A stretch of 64,000 bases of DNA from Montifringilla adamsi (GCA_017590115.1 JAGGNK010006448.1:1189849-1253848); one strand, 5' to 3'. Shown: positions 1-12,172, counted from the first letter of the stretch. The notes: generated by a model from the letters alone, not told the origin. A program made the numbers and translations.

Positions 1-2620
1 CCTCTGCCTCAGGATATTCTGATTAAACAAAACCCTTCAAGCATTCAATATTAAGACGTTATCTTTAACCCTAAAAATATCTGTTGCCTAGTTCACATTA
101 CTCTGAAACATACACACCAGTCAGAAAAAGATGCATATTTTAAATTCTATCCCAAAAATAAATGCAGCTCTCTGTAGTCCTCTATCCTTCATATGAATAA
201 AAAAAATCTGCATTTCTTAAATATCTATATAACTATAGATAAAATATTTTATGTGTAATATAGCATATTTACATGTCTATAATACGGAAAAGATACACAT
301 TTTCATGATGATAATTTAATTCTCATATGACAGATATGTTAACTTGTCACTCTTTCCACCAGAGACATTATTTCCTAAAACTGAACTAATAACCCCAAAG
401 TTTAGTCTTTTCTTTTAAAAAAGTAGCTTCTAATCAATATTTATGATGATCCTATAGACTATCATAACTACTTAGCAAAATGAGGTGTGCATTAAACTTA
501 TATTTCTTAACATAGCACATCCACAATATCATGTTTTACTATATGTACTGCAGATAACAAGGAACAATGAAAAAAAACTGAATGGAAGCTTAACAATTTT
601 GTTAGTTTCGTACAAGGCACTAATAAAAAGAAAAAATGGCCATAACAATAAAGTACACATTCTGAAAATAAATCACATTGGAGATTAAATTATCCAACTA
701 TTTATCCAATTAGGATTATCTTTCATGGAACAGGAAATAAAGTAAATGTGATCAAACAATATAAATAGCTTTTTTTTTTTTCTCTTTATCTTGCTGACAA
801 GATAGACTTATTAATTTAGATTTTTTTCATGAACTCAATACAGCTTCATAGCAAGCCTAAAGCACAAATGTCACACTGGAAGCTTTTGCTTCTGCAGTTT
901 TAGAAGCCTGCTCTCTAGTATGCTTCATGTAGGTAAAATCACTCTTTTCAGAAGCAGCATACCCATACAATCAGAAAAACTTGTGAGTATATTTATATCT
1001 AAATAGTTCTCTGTGAGAAGGGCTAAACTTCTCACCTGCTGTTTCTGAAGAGTAAATTAATTTCTTTTACTTTTCTATTTCACTGTGCCTCAAGCACTAT
1101 TTTGCCATGACTGTATCACTGTCTTGGAAAAGACCGTTACCTCCTTCAAATCTTCAAATCTTATTCCAGAAAATATTAATTGTATGCATTAAGAGAGAGA
1201 TCCATTCATTTAACTTCCTTTATGTAACTACAACTCAGTAGTCGCATGACTAAGCACTTGTAAGGTGCAATTTATCTGATCTACTTTTGCCATCTACTTT
1301 AGGATGAGATGGATCACCCCTACAACTGCCTATTGCTGTCTGTTGAGTCTAAGGTGACTCAGATGCAAATGCCTACATTTGTTTCAATGAACTTCACAGT
1401 GAAAATTTAATCTAGATGAGGGAACTGTTATAGCACAACTGACCTTCCAGCATGAAATGCTGAATCTTTGCTAATAATTCTCCTAATTTACTAACTGGTG
1501 CTCAGATCATAACAACCAGTTCATTGCCTTGTTTAGCAAATTTAACTATCACAATTAAAGTCTAGGGAAGCAGATATGGAGAAATTATATTCCTGGTTGA
1601 CAGACAAACATTACATTTTAGCTATAAGATGCAAGATTTTTTTCCCATGACAAGCAAAATTCTAGAAAAAAGCTTAGTGACCTGATTATAACTAAATGAT
1701 CTGTTTCTGGTGTTCTGTGTGTTCCCAAAGCACAGTTTTATGAAAGCATTCCTTTAGTTTGAAATACGATGTGCTCCACATAGCACATTTGTCCTTAAGG
1801 CTGTATGATTATGCTTTTGCAAGCACCTAGACAGCACTTTTCACCTACAGATCTCAAACAAATTTACAAAAGTAGATATCTGTCATTGACAAGCATTTGT
1901 CTTATGTCCCACGATGTAAAAGTTGCATGCACAGTCTTGTCATTAAAAGAAGTGCTATGTCTCATACAATAAACACTGACATTCTGCAAAGAATCCTTCT
2001 GAAGTTCATGTTTATCTTATTTTCATTTTTGCAATACTTTTAGAAAGGAAACATATTCACCTAGGAATATACACATTCAGTTTACACTAAGAGAAAAATA
2101 CATATTAATAATAGTATAAAAGTAAAAAAAAAAAAAACCAACCCAATGTTTAATCTGTTAAACAATAGAAAAATTCTTATGAACTAGTGATACTGTCATT
2201 GAACTGGAGAGAGTTTGAGAACAAGCTTGCTCTGGCTTTTTCACCCTATGATTTGGAATCTGCTCACAGTACTGCCAGCTTAACCAAAAAGGATTAACTC
2301 TCATATCCAACTGAGAACACAGATAATTCTCAGTAATTGGTAAAAAATGAAGATGAATGGGGCTGAGAGATAAGGAGCAATTAGCTCATCAGCAGTTACA
2401 GCTGTGCACTCAATCCGGATCCATCTCTTGAGTCTCGGCCCCTTTTAAAGAACCCAGGCAGAAAAAGCACAGGACACCCCCTCCCAAAAAATTGCCATGC
2501 CTGCCCATCATTCCTCTATCTTCCATTTTATTTCCATGCTATACAAAGACACCTGTCATAGCATTCTGTGTAAATTACTACCTCTCCCAGGACCTGTATC
2601 TACAGCCAATCTTCTTTTAC

Positions 2621-2623
<3 letters not shown>

Positions 2624-2678
<55 letters not shown>

Positions 2679-2710
2679 AAAAAGAAAAAAAAAACCCAAA
2701 CCCAAAACCC
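2624..2710 (+). repeat. Long poly-A run (A53) with A/C-rich flank
   Basis: There are 53 consecutive A from 2624 to 2676, then GAAAAAAG, more A, and a CCCAAACCCAAAACCC tail. No retroposed coding sequence is visible upstream. The exact length is likely polymorphic and error-prone in assembly. Confidence 0.95.
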
Positions 2711-2769
2711 GGAAACTAAATGACTACTGTAGACACTTTTAAGTTCCCTGTCAATCGTTTCCAATCGTT

Positions 2770-2940
2770 TCATTACAGCAGCATCATCTGTTTGAAAATA
2801 TAAGCAATTCCCTCATCTAATTATAGGGAGGATTTGAGGTTCATTAACATTGCCAAGGCAGAGAATCAGATGTGCAACTGCAGAGCTGTGCTCAGTGGCC
2901 TGCATTCTCTGTTTCCTTTTATTTGCTTTTTCAAGGTCTC
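2770..2940. promoter_or_regulatory. Candidate conserved noncoding element
   Basis: Repeat-free block containing E-box CATCTG (2785-2790), homeodomain word TAATTA (2818-2823) and inverted E-box CAGATG (2867-2872). Selected by eye for motif content and balanced composition; no alignment was possible. Confidence 0.3.
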
Positions 2941-3945
2941 CAAGACTTTTTCCTGAAACCATAAAAGTATTTCTTTCCCTTAAAATAAACACATGTGTTT
3001 AGAAAAAGGAAATTACTGCATTTTGTACTGTTCTATTATTGGGCAAGGTCACCGGAGAAAAATAATTTCACCTAAATCATTTTATCTCTGATTCTGGATG
3101 AAAAAAAAGAATAGTATACAAGCAAGCATTACTTTTGAACAACACATCACAGGAAGCCTTGTATTTGTGTCATAATTTTAAATATTGCAAGGTAATGCAG
3201 ATGAAGAGGAAACCTAACATGCCAAGAAAATCTCTTAATTTTCAACACATTTTGTGGTTGTTTATGGATTAACATGCTGGCCAAATGTAAAACGTTGCCT
3301 CGTATTTCCTAACTGTGTTTAGAAATTAAGAACACCAAAGTCTTCATGATTGCTTCACTTCCTTAAAGAAATAATAGCATTTTTTTTGTATGAATGTCGT
3401 TTAAACAATGACATTTTCTTGGGACATCTGTTTTGAGATCACATTTTGAATAGATATGAACTCATTTCCTACTAAGCAAGTAATTTACTATTGTTGATAG
3501 TTGTTTACAAGTTTTATGAGTCATATTTTAGCAAGTGGCAAAGGTCTTAACAAATCCTTTGAGTATTCCCTAAAGTGTATGCATAGTGTTTTCATTATAT
3601 AAAATGTTCGGGAAGCTAAAGTATACGGACTGTCCTTCACTTCCTACCAAGTTATAGATAGCAAACTCTAGCCCACAAAAATAGCTTTTAAAAGGTATTT
3701 CTTTTCAAAGGCTTTTATCTTTTGCTGCTGCAGGTTAATGAAGTAGGACAGCAGGGCAGTGAGTACTTAAGCAGTGAGGAAAAGATTGTGCTGCTTTGCC
3801 TATCCATTGCTCCAGAGCGTCAGATGGTAAACATACAACTGGTCCTAATATCACACTAAGATGTTAATATGACAAAGAGTAGAACTTCATCGGTGAAATT
3901 TAAAATTTGACCTTGCCACTCTCTTTCTTTCATTCTGCAATTAAC

Positions 3946-4040
3946 TAAAAAAACCACACCAAACAAAACAAAACAAAAAAAAAAACAAAAAAAAACCTAA
4001 AAAAACCCCCACCAAATCCGACAAAAAACCAAATCCCCAA
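3946..4040 (+). repeat. A-rich low-complexity tract with AAAAC units
   Basis: The tract contains AAACAAAACAAAAC followed by A runs and CCCCCACC interruptions. The open frame on the minus strand here is a phenylalanine/valine artefact of this tract. Confidence 0.85.
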
Positions 4041-5507
4041 CATACAGCATAATCTTTCTTTTTCCTTTGCTGCCCTACAGAATTCATTTTTTAAACAAAA
4101 CTCCAATAATTTATCTACCCTGCATGTTGTATGTAGGATTGCCACTAAAAAGAACCTGGGACATTTTTCCTTCTTATCTGCAATGTAGCTCATATCAGCC
4201 AAGCTGTCACAAGACAGTACTTGATATAAACAAGAGATTGCAAAGACATCTCAGTAATCAATATTAGGATGGCTACAGTATGGAAGCCCCAACCACTGCA
4301 TATCATTTGTCTCAGCATCTATTTCTATGACCAAATGAAGCATTAATTCAAATCATAAATCTATGGTGATTTAAATCTGGGAATGAGCACCTGCCTGCTT
4401 TAATGATTTATTTTGTACATTTCAGTAAGCAGGAGATTTGTCCATATGAACTGACAGGTCACCTTCAGATGCCAGTAGCAGACTGTTTATCACCATGCAG
4501 ACTAGCATCTCATCTTAGCAAGTAAATATTAAACTAAAAGAATCCAATTGATTGTGGATGGGGGAGAAAGGCGTTGCAGCCATATATTTTACTCAGTGTG
4601 CTAATACCTCACTCTGATTCCTCTGTAATTTCTTTTTTTTTTTCCCCTTCTAAAATGATAATTCTGGTGGGAGGAAGCAAGCTCAAGGTTACCAGCAAAA
4701 CAAGAGAGATATAAAATAATTACTTATTAGTATCATTGGCTTCCTTTAACTCCCTTCATTCACTAACCTCTTGGCCATTGCTTCAAAGGACCAAGTTAAT
4801 AAATTTGTGTAGTGCTCTATATAATTATACAACGTTTGACTACAAGAATTACTTCTGTAATTCACATTAAGCATTTGATTAAAACCAAAAAGCAAAACAA
4901 TTTGGAAGTAAACCTGACATGTCAATACAATAAGATAAATAAACTAAGGGCCCTTATTTCATTTATCCACCTTTATGCAGGCATTGGAGCACAGGATGGT
5001 AAATCCACGCCCACCATAATTCCTGCTACATATGGGCTAGGATGAATCAGTTAAGCTTTTAGCCTGGTTGGATCATTTGTTCCTTTTCAGTTTGGTCAGG
5101 CACATAAGCTAATTTAAAATGTAAACTAAAAGCAGGTTGTTTTCTTTTGTTTTATTCTTTCCTCCTGTCAACATCCAGTAATGTAATATTTCATATTCTT
5201 CCCTAGCAAGCTATAATTTAAAACATTAATGGTATATGGACTTGATAACATTTATTTCAAAATGCATAAATAAACACACTCCTGAAAAAATGCAGAAGAA
5301 GAAAGTGTACGTGCCTACTACAAGCAAGACCTTTGAAATATGAGTTCTTGTCAAGATAATACAGTGTGCTAATTTTCAAAAATGCAACTAATAAACAAAG
5401 AACTTAACTCTTCATGAACCTAATAATACCCTGACATTAATAGCAGTAGGAGTCACTTCTCTGATTCCATATGCATGACCAACACTGGACACTAGACAGG
5501 GTTCACT

Positions 5508-5557
5508 AAAAAAAAAAAAAAACCAAAAAAAACCCCAAAAAAAAAAAAAAAAAAAAA
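5508..5557 (+). repeat. Interrupted poly-A tract
   Basis: Runs of A are broken by CC and CCCC. It produces the poly-phenylalanine open frame on the opposite strand. Confidence 0.9.
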
Positions 5558-7604
5558 TTGCTCTTGAGAAATCCTCCGTATGAAGGGTGCAGCTCAAGAC
5601 AAGATGTACAGACAAGAAAGCTGTATTTTCAGAGCCATTCCTCATGGAATGGAGCCAACTGGAAGGCTATTCACTCTACTCAGAAGAGCCATTTTTTTCT
5701 GAACAAAATTAACGCAATTCTTCATTCAGTTAAATTGTGAAATTAACTGAAGCTAACAAGTAAGTTAAGGGGCTGAGAGGAAATTTTGACAATGACAATA
5801 AATAATCTTGCTTCACTAAGTTTGCCTTACTAAAATAGCTAGAATGTATTTTCTTAAATAGGGAAAATGATTAGGCTGTCTAAGAGCATATTAGTTATCT
5901 AAATTTTGCCTAAAATAAGGATTTCAAAATAGATATTTTTCTTTTTTATTCAGAGGAAGTTCAGATCCACTTCACTTCCACTTCAGATCCACTCTTCTAC
6001 AAATACTCTGTGTGGTTTAGATGCTGATTACCTGTTAACTTTTCCATCCCCATGGATGCACATGTGGTTTATAACTAGAACTGCCAAGCAGAATAGCAGC
6101 TCCACAAATCAGTATCTGAACTTTCTATTTCACATAATGGATTCATCTAAGCCTGAAAATCTAAATTAGCTTCTAGTTCTAGTACACACTCTTTATCTTC
6201 TCGGCTTGTATTTACCCTGTTCACCCTTTCTCATTACTTCACTGTTCTCCCAGTGTGCTAGAGGCCAACTGGTCCTTCCACTTCATTTGTACCTATCTCC
6301 TCCTCCCAGATTTCAAAGACACCTGCTCTCCACCCTCTCTTGCTTTCTCTCCAAGAGAACAATCTTTACATTTGTATTAGAGTAACTGCATATGTTGGTA
6401 TCTCAGTAATGTAAGACTATTTTCTTCATTATCACAGAGGTATTTTAAAGCCTTTATTTAAAAGGAAAACAAAACCAATCACATAATCTCCTTATTCAGT
6501 AACGCATACATATTGTTGCTATTTACAGTAGTATGCACCCAAGTGAACCTGTACTTTGAACTGCAATTCATATTATTTCTAAATAATACCCTACTGATGC
6601 CTACTGAACTGTACAGAAAGTCTGCTCACAAACACGTATTTATTTGTGTTAAGGCTAGTACATACCCTCTAAGATTAATTCCAAACATATTTAGAAGACG
6701 AAAAACTGAAAAAAAAAACCCTAGACAAAGGGCCAAAATAAAAACAAAAAGCCTATCTGAGGCCATTTGATTCCAGTATACACCAAGCTTCCCTGCAGTC
6801 TTCTGAACGTACCTCTTGTCATTGAATTTCTGTTGCTGAGTTAATACTGTCTCAACATGATAAAAGGATCCAATACAATGAAATGGCATAACAAAACATT
6901 TTACAGCAGACACACACAGATGATTAAAGATTTAATCAACAACAACAAAAGTTATCCTAGCTTTGAAGTATGCTTTAGCAAAACAAATTGTCCAAACAAA
7001 TGAATAAAGTATACTGAAACAATTCTTTTGTGAAAAAGAACAAGAGTTGCTGATGGCTGCTTAAGAAATGGAAAAAAATGTTAACTACATTTTAAGAATG
7101 TGTTTATTAAAATAAAATATGATAGGAACTGCAGAGCATGGCAGAATTTATTGTGTATGTATGTTTTCCTTTTGTCACAGGGCACATGAAAGTATGAAAT
7201 ATTTTGCTTTCAAGCTTGTGTTCTGAATTACCTAAAGTCAATACCCAGCACACTGAGCAGGAGACATTGTTAAATTTCACTTTGACACCATCATCTGTCA
7301 CTCCACCTGTACTTTGAAAAATGAACTCTAAGCAATCAAACCACTTTCTTTCATGGAAAATATTAACTGCAGTCGGTAAAAGTAGCCTGCAAAGAAAAGA
7401 ATGTTTTTGTAGTAGTAACAACAACACTGAATGCTGGTGTAAAGGTCAGGTACAAAATAAAACTAAAAACATTAAGAAAAGGAAAACAAATATGCAACTT
7501 TTTACACCAAATCAAGGACTTCAGAAGGAAGTTCAGAAAGATTACCATTTTAATAAAATATCTCAGTATTATGGACATATAATAATGCTATGTCTGAAAC
7601 TTAC

Positions 7605-7766
7605 CAACACTTGAATTCAGATCTCCATTTTCAGAGTCTGCTCCATGCTGGTTATTATTTGCATGATAGTTGGACATAGCTTCCAATTTGATTTTTTTCA
7701 CTTTCATTGCTTCTGCTATGGCAGCATTGGTGGCAGCTGCTGCTGCTGCAGCTGCTGCTGTCAGAC
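7605..7766 (-). CDS. DACH1: DACH1 internal coding exon, 162 nt (polyalanine and basic segment)
   Basis: On the minus strand the exon opens GT-CTG-ACA and ends AGT-GTT-G. It encodes LT, then nine alanines from mixed GCA/GCT/GCC codons, then TNAAIAEAMKVKKIKLE, AMSNYHANNNQHG and ADSENGDLNSSV. This is the known DACH1 linker sequence. From memory the human protein differs at only a few places, for example S for the first N of the ANNN run and M for L in GDLN. The acceptor is TTCTTTGCAG (AG at 7768-7767) and the donor is GTTG|GTAAGT (GT at 7604-7603), both strong. The exon is phase 1 at both ends and exactly 54 codons long, so it can be skipped without breaking frame. The KVKKIK cluster could serve as a nuclear localisation signal (inference). 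Its first G codon is completed by the upstream 116-nt exon. Confidence 0.95.
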
Positions 7767-8494
7767 CTGCAAAGAAGTATGAAAAAAATTTAATATTCAT
7801 TATTCTATGAGTCTCCATTATTGTAGGGACTGTTATTATTCCTCCACGCTTGTTACATAAGAACAGAGAGTACTGCAGAGTATTATTCCTCCTGTTGGTT
7901 TTGAAAACTATCAACTTTTTCAAGTAAAATGTTTCACATCATATTTAGATAATTACTCCTATACATTCATCTAAACTTTAACTTGGTGTCTAGTATGTTC
8001 ATTCATAATAAAATCACAACTAGATACAGCTACAAATACATGCAAAAAAAAAAAAAATCTAATTTAGCTTCAAAATGGTGTCCTGAGTGTCTGACTATGA
8101 ATAGGTAAATAACCATACTTAGGAAAAAAATTCCCATTAGATCTCTAATTTTAGACATGCTAAAGAAAACAGAAATAACAGGTCTAGAATTTCTATTTAT
8201 GAGTAACAGATTACAGAACTCAGACATTTCTCATTACATACATAACAGCAAGGAGATGAAGCTTTTCTAGGAAGCATTTCTAGAAAAAAATAATGCAGAA
8301 CATTATTCTGCTCTCTCCAGTCTTGAATGCATTAAAGTATTTATCAATGAGAAGATGAAGTATTAACCCATTTAATACCAATCCCAAAGTCACCTACAGG
8401 CAACTCAAGTGCTCTTCCTACCAAACCAAGTTTTTGCCATCTAGCCATTTACAAGAATGTTCTACAAACCCAGGAAAATTTCCCCTTGTCAAGA

Positions 8495-8527
8495 GCAACT
8501 GGAGAACTAGTTCAGTTCTCCAGTTGC
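8495..8527. repeat. Perfect 14-bp inverted repeat, 5-nt loop
   Basis: GCAACTGGAGAACT (8495-8508), loop AGTTC, then the exact complement AGTTCTCCAGTTGC (8514-8527). It lies 730 bp upstream of the 162-nt exon in transcript direction. Confidence 0.9.
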
Positions 8528-8574
8528 CTTCAAAACTCAAAATCAGATGCAGCCTTTAATCAAAGTCACAAACG

Positions 8575-8745
8575 TCAGTTTTTGCCCTCTTCCCTGAGGC
8601 AGGGTAATCCTCCCGTGCTCCCCAAGCCCTGCTGCTGCCCACCCAGATCCCTCTGCCCCAACCTGGGCGGCAGCAGAGAGAAACCAGCGTCAAAACTTCA
8701 CAAGAGCTGCCTCCCCCACACAACTGATGAAGGGGACAGAGATGG
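8575..8745. other. GC-rich patch in AT-rich intron
   Basis: The sequence is C/G-rich (for example GCCCTGCTGCTGCCCACCC and CCAACCTGGGCGGCAGC) amid an AT-rich surround. No splice-flanked exon or known repeat was recognised. CpG count is low, so it does not look like a CpG-island promoter. Confidence 0.6.
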
Positions 8746-8769
8746 AAATGATAGAGAACTAAATTGAAC

Positions 8770-9165
8770 AAATAAAAGAGAAGGCAATAAAGCGGGCAAG
8801 TTTAATGCATTGATGCACTCTCAGCCCTCGGCCTGTGATGCCACATGAAGAGAACAGACCCTCAGTCATTTTGAATCAAGATTCTTGCCCTGAATGTGGA
8901 GAAGGCTTGAAAACCTCCATGTAATTAGTTTAAAGGTGCCTGCTTGTCTGATTTTCAGCTACTCTGAGAGGTGTGAAGTGTCCTACTGATCTCAAGAGAA
9001 ACTAACTCCACAATTTACTATTCTAAGGCTGCTGTCTAGCATAGGAAGAGTGCAATTTAGGAAAGACCAAATAAGCAAATAATCCCAGGCCGCTGAGGTA
9101 AATATTGCTAGCACCATTGCTTCCCAGGGTCTCTTGTTGTCTCCTTTGACTCCTTACATGGAAAA
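8770..9165. promoter_or_regulatory. Candidate conserved noncoding element
   Basis: About 400 bp without simple repeats or CR1, with TAATGCATTGATGCA (8803-8817) and TAATTA (8922-8927) among other homeodomain/POU-like words. It lies about 1 kb upstream of the 162-nt exon in transcript direction. Chosen by eye. Confidence 0.35.
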
Positions 9166-11034
9166 CAAGTTCACTTTTGCCATGTTTTTGGCTAGTGATG
9201 GGGAGGGACAGAAGGCAAATTCCAGCAGGGAAAAAGCAGAAGGTGAGCAGACATCAGGAAATCTGTGAGGTGGCATAAGAGGTGCCTTTGAATGTATTGT
9301 TGCTTGACTGAAGGTTGTTTTCCCTTATTGCTTTGCATGACCACATAAAGATTAGCAAACAGTTCCAGCCTCCTGACCCTCCTCACAGGCTGACTTCTAA
9401 CACCTCCAAGTGTAATGAGAATTACTGACCAAGTGATAATTACAGATCAATATTCTTCACAAAAGTGCTGTTTCAGGTAGAAGATGTACCAAAAACCAAA
9501 AATAAATGAGAAGATGAATAAATATGAGGGGTTACTTTTATTTTAGCTTCTGCTACTATCACAAAATGTGCATGTTCTGATCTTAATAAGGTATTGACAA
9601 TAACATGGATTGCTTCCAATTATATTTTTACCTTAGAGGAAGGATATGAAGCCATACATTATACAAATTTGGTTACAGTCCCTAAATTTGGCCACAGAAA
9701 AAGGGATGGTGCACCTCTGAACTTTGGTTTGCATCCGGTGCTCATTAAACAACACAATAACCTATACTTCCTTCTTTAATGTATGTATACATCCCTGAAA
9801 AGTTAAACCTAGCTTTTTTAAAGAACAATTATTTGGAGGAATATCCTGGTACATTGTATTCAATGACTTCAACAGCAGGCCCCAAATTTTCGGTTGTGAC
9901 TACACTTTTAGACCAGCAGTTTTAAAGCGCTTCCAAGTAATGGGGTAGATTACATACAAAGGAGATGCTGGACATAGGACTTGTGACACCACCTGCAATT
10001 ATTTTCTTTCATTGGAATAATGACCTGGATGCAGAATAAAAATTCTCTTTTGCTACAAAATTTGCAAAAAAAGAGTATGCTCTTTGGATGGGGACTGAGA
10101 AACTAAAATACAAATTGCTTAGTTCTGTAGTAAGATTTTTGCAAGAGAATGCTTGTGGCAAAAAATGGTAATTTTAAACAGTAGAAATTACACTAATAAT
10201 TTCATTCCTTCTCTTACACAATCACAGAAATTACTGAAATTATTAGTTTGCTATACAGCAATTAATGGAAACCATACAAATCTGAAATGCATGTCTCGTG
10301 TAAAAACTGGTGCAAGTAAGGAGGGAAATGGAAGGAATAAGGCTCAGAATTCTAGATTAATGGTGGTCCTTACAGCAATTCCTGTCTACAGCACAGTTTC
10401 TCCTTTACTGCTGCTTTTTCCTATCACTTGACTGTGCTGATATAGCAAAGCAAGTGGCAAGGGAGGCCCAAAGCCAGTTATCAGAGCCACTTGCTTTATA
10501 ATCACTGGTGCACTGTGGTGTACTGGGGTGTGGTACAACCCACAACTTCAGCATAGGGCCCAACTTACCTTTCTTATCTCACTAGTATAGGCAGGCAAAT
10601 ATATTATAAGCAGAATTTAATACACCACCATGTATCTCTATTTATATTTCAAAATACTAAGTTTTAAAGTCCCAGTATGGGTATATACCCAGGGAGACAC
10701 CTGGGATTTTTAAAAAATTTATTCTTTGAAAAAGCCTTTTGATGTAAACATTATTTAATATCAATTTACTCTTACAATAAGTAGCCAAGGAATTTCCAAG
10801 GTGCACACTTCTCTACACTACAGAAATGTTATGTTCAAAAATGAGATAACCAAATGTAACCTACAAAGTCAACTGAAATGAAAGAAATAAGGATCACACC
10901 AAACAGCCACATAGGGGTTTTTTTTTTCTCTTTACAAATATTCATTTGAACAGTTAAAAAGTATTCAGGCCAAAATATTCAGTGGATTAAAGGCAATGGT
11001 AGTTGTCATTAATATTCTGAAATTGATAAGTTGT

Positions 11035-11335
11035 TTATGTCTGGCATTCTTCCTGCTGATTATGCAGTGAGACAGGCAGCTTTATAAATATCTCATCACT
11101 CCATCGTCACACAAATTTCATCGACAGTGCTCATGCACAGCTATTAGCAATATGAATCTAACCATTACAAGAGGAATGAAAATCGAACATGTGGCATTAA
11201 TACGCAGTCCTGGTTCCTAACCATCTGATAGGCAGATGGTGTAAAGCGGATTCTCCAGCTGAAATGAAGGGGCACATCATTTAAAACCTTGTTTGCATTC
11301 TAACTGATATCAGTGCCATATTGATATACATGATA
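11035..11335. promoter_or_regulatory. Candidate conserved noncoding element with paired E-boxes
   Basis: It contains TGATTATGCA (11057-11066), CATTAATACGC (11195-11205) and an inverted E-box pair ACCATCTG/CAGATGGT (11220-11227 and 11233-11240) with a 5-nt spacer. Composition is balanced and no repeat is visible. It resembles a developmental enhancer; this is inference. Confidence 0.35.
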
Positions 11336-11639
11336 CATCATGGCAGTATTTGAACAATCTAGTTTGTTTCAGTCATAAATGTTTACAGCCTTGTTTTTTA
11401 TCTTTAGAAGCATGTTCTGAGGAGCGTATTTTTAATTTATGAAACCTATTGTTTACTTCTGTTGAACCAGAAGATTAGCAAAGAGCAGGAATATTAAATT
11501 ACCACAACCACAGCAGTATAACTAAGATGGATGAATAAAGTATGGTTTTTCAATATGTTTGTAAAGGAATTAAAAAATTAGCCTAGACATTTTATGCATT
11601 AAATACATTTATTCATTTAAACCTTACAGCTTTTTTCCC

Positions 11640-11910
11640 ATGTGACATACTTAGAACTTTAATGCTTTATAAAGCCATTCATTTAAATCTCTTACTGCGT
11701 GCAATTAATCTTGTCCAACAATTTAATTCAAAAAGCAAAACATCAGAAAGTAAAGTTCGATTCAACCATCATGCTTCTGAAGTAATCTCCGTATTGCTGA
11801 CAGTTCCTATAGACTCATCAGCAAAAGTCTGTTCAAGGTGTCTTGCAGGAGCTGTATGAATTTGAATTACAGCTCAATTGAATGCTCGCCAAGCCTTAGT
11901 AGGAACTCAG
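11640..11910. promoter_or_regulatory. Candidate conserved noncoding element
   Basis: Repeat-free, with CAATTAAT near 11702, ATTTAATTC, TGAATTTGAATTACAGC and CAATTGAATG words. The plus-strand open frame inside has no recognisable product. Confidence 0.28.
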
Positions 11911-12091
11911 GAACAAGAAGCAGAACACCAAAAGAGAGCACGAAGGATCCTTTCTGACTAAGACCTTCTCTCTTCTGTCACTAGATTACTTTGGCCTGTT
12001 GGGTGTGTTTGTAGCTGTTAATTATGTTAATAAAGTTGCAGCCTGCTGTCTCTGCCAAATATAATCATAAGCTTCCTCCTGCCAAGTCCTA

Positions 12092-12172
12092 GTCTAATTT
12101 ACACCCGTGCAACTCTACTGAAGTCAGAATTTCGTGGGTGAGAATGAGACCAGAAGTATGCCCAGTATGTGT
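12092..12172 (+). mobile_element. Old amniote dispersed repeat relic (family not named)
   Basis: The words AATTTACACCCGTGCAACTC, TACTGAAGTCAG, GGGTGAGAATGAGACCAGAA and GCCCAG resemble a repeat common in turtles, crocodilians and birds that reads roughly TTTACACCAGTGTAACTC, ACTGAAGTCAATGG, then GTGAGAGCAGAATC. The match is from memory and the copy is diverged, so family and limits are uncertain. Confidence 0.45.

Larger units (their letters stand above)
1..7604 (-). other. DACH1: DACH1 intron, 3' side of the 162-nt exon (partial)
   Basis: This is AT-rich intron that begins with the GTAAGT donor at 7604-7599. The next DACH1 exon, expected to continue the Ser/Asp-rich linker, was not seen before the window edge. 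The stretch holds a 53-A run near 2.65 kb, A-rich tracts near 3.98 and 5.53 kb, and one motif-dense repeat-free block near 2.85 kb. No CR1 fragment was recognised. Short open frames here on either strand look like chance or are made by A/T runs. Confidence 0.75.

Noticed and set aside
2624..2710. Poly-A run as the tail of a processed retrocopy
   Set aside because: Upstream sequence shows no gene-like content and no clear target-site duplication was seen.
7588..7923. Open frame running through the 162-nt exon into upstream intron, starting with ATG
   Set aside because: The real exon begins at the strong acceptor at 7767/7766; the upstream part has no similarity to DACH1, and the frame stops soon after the donor. 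Intron sequence open by chance.
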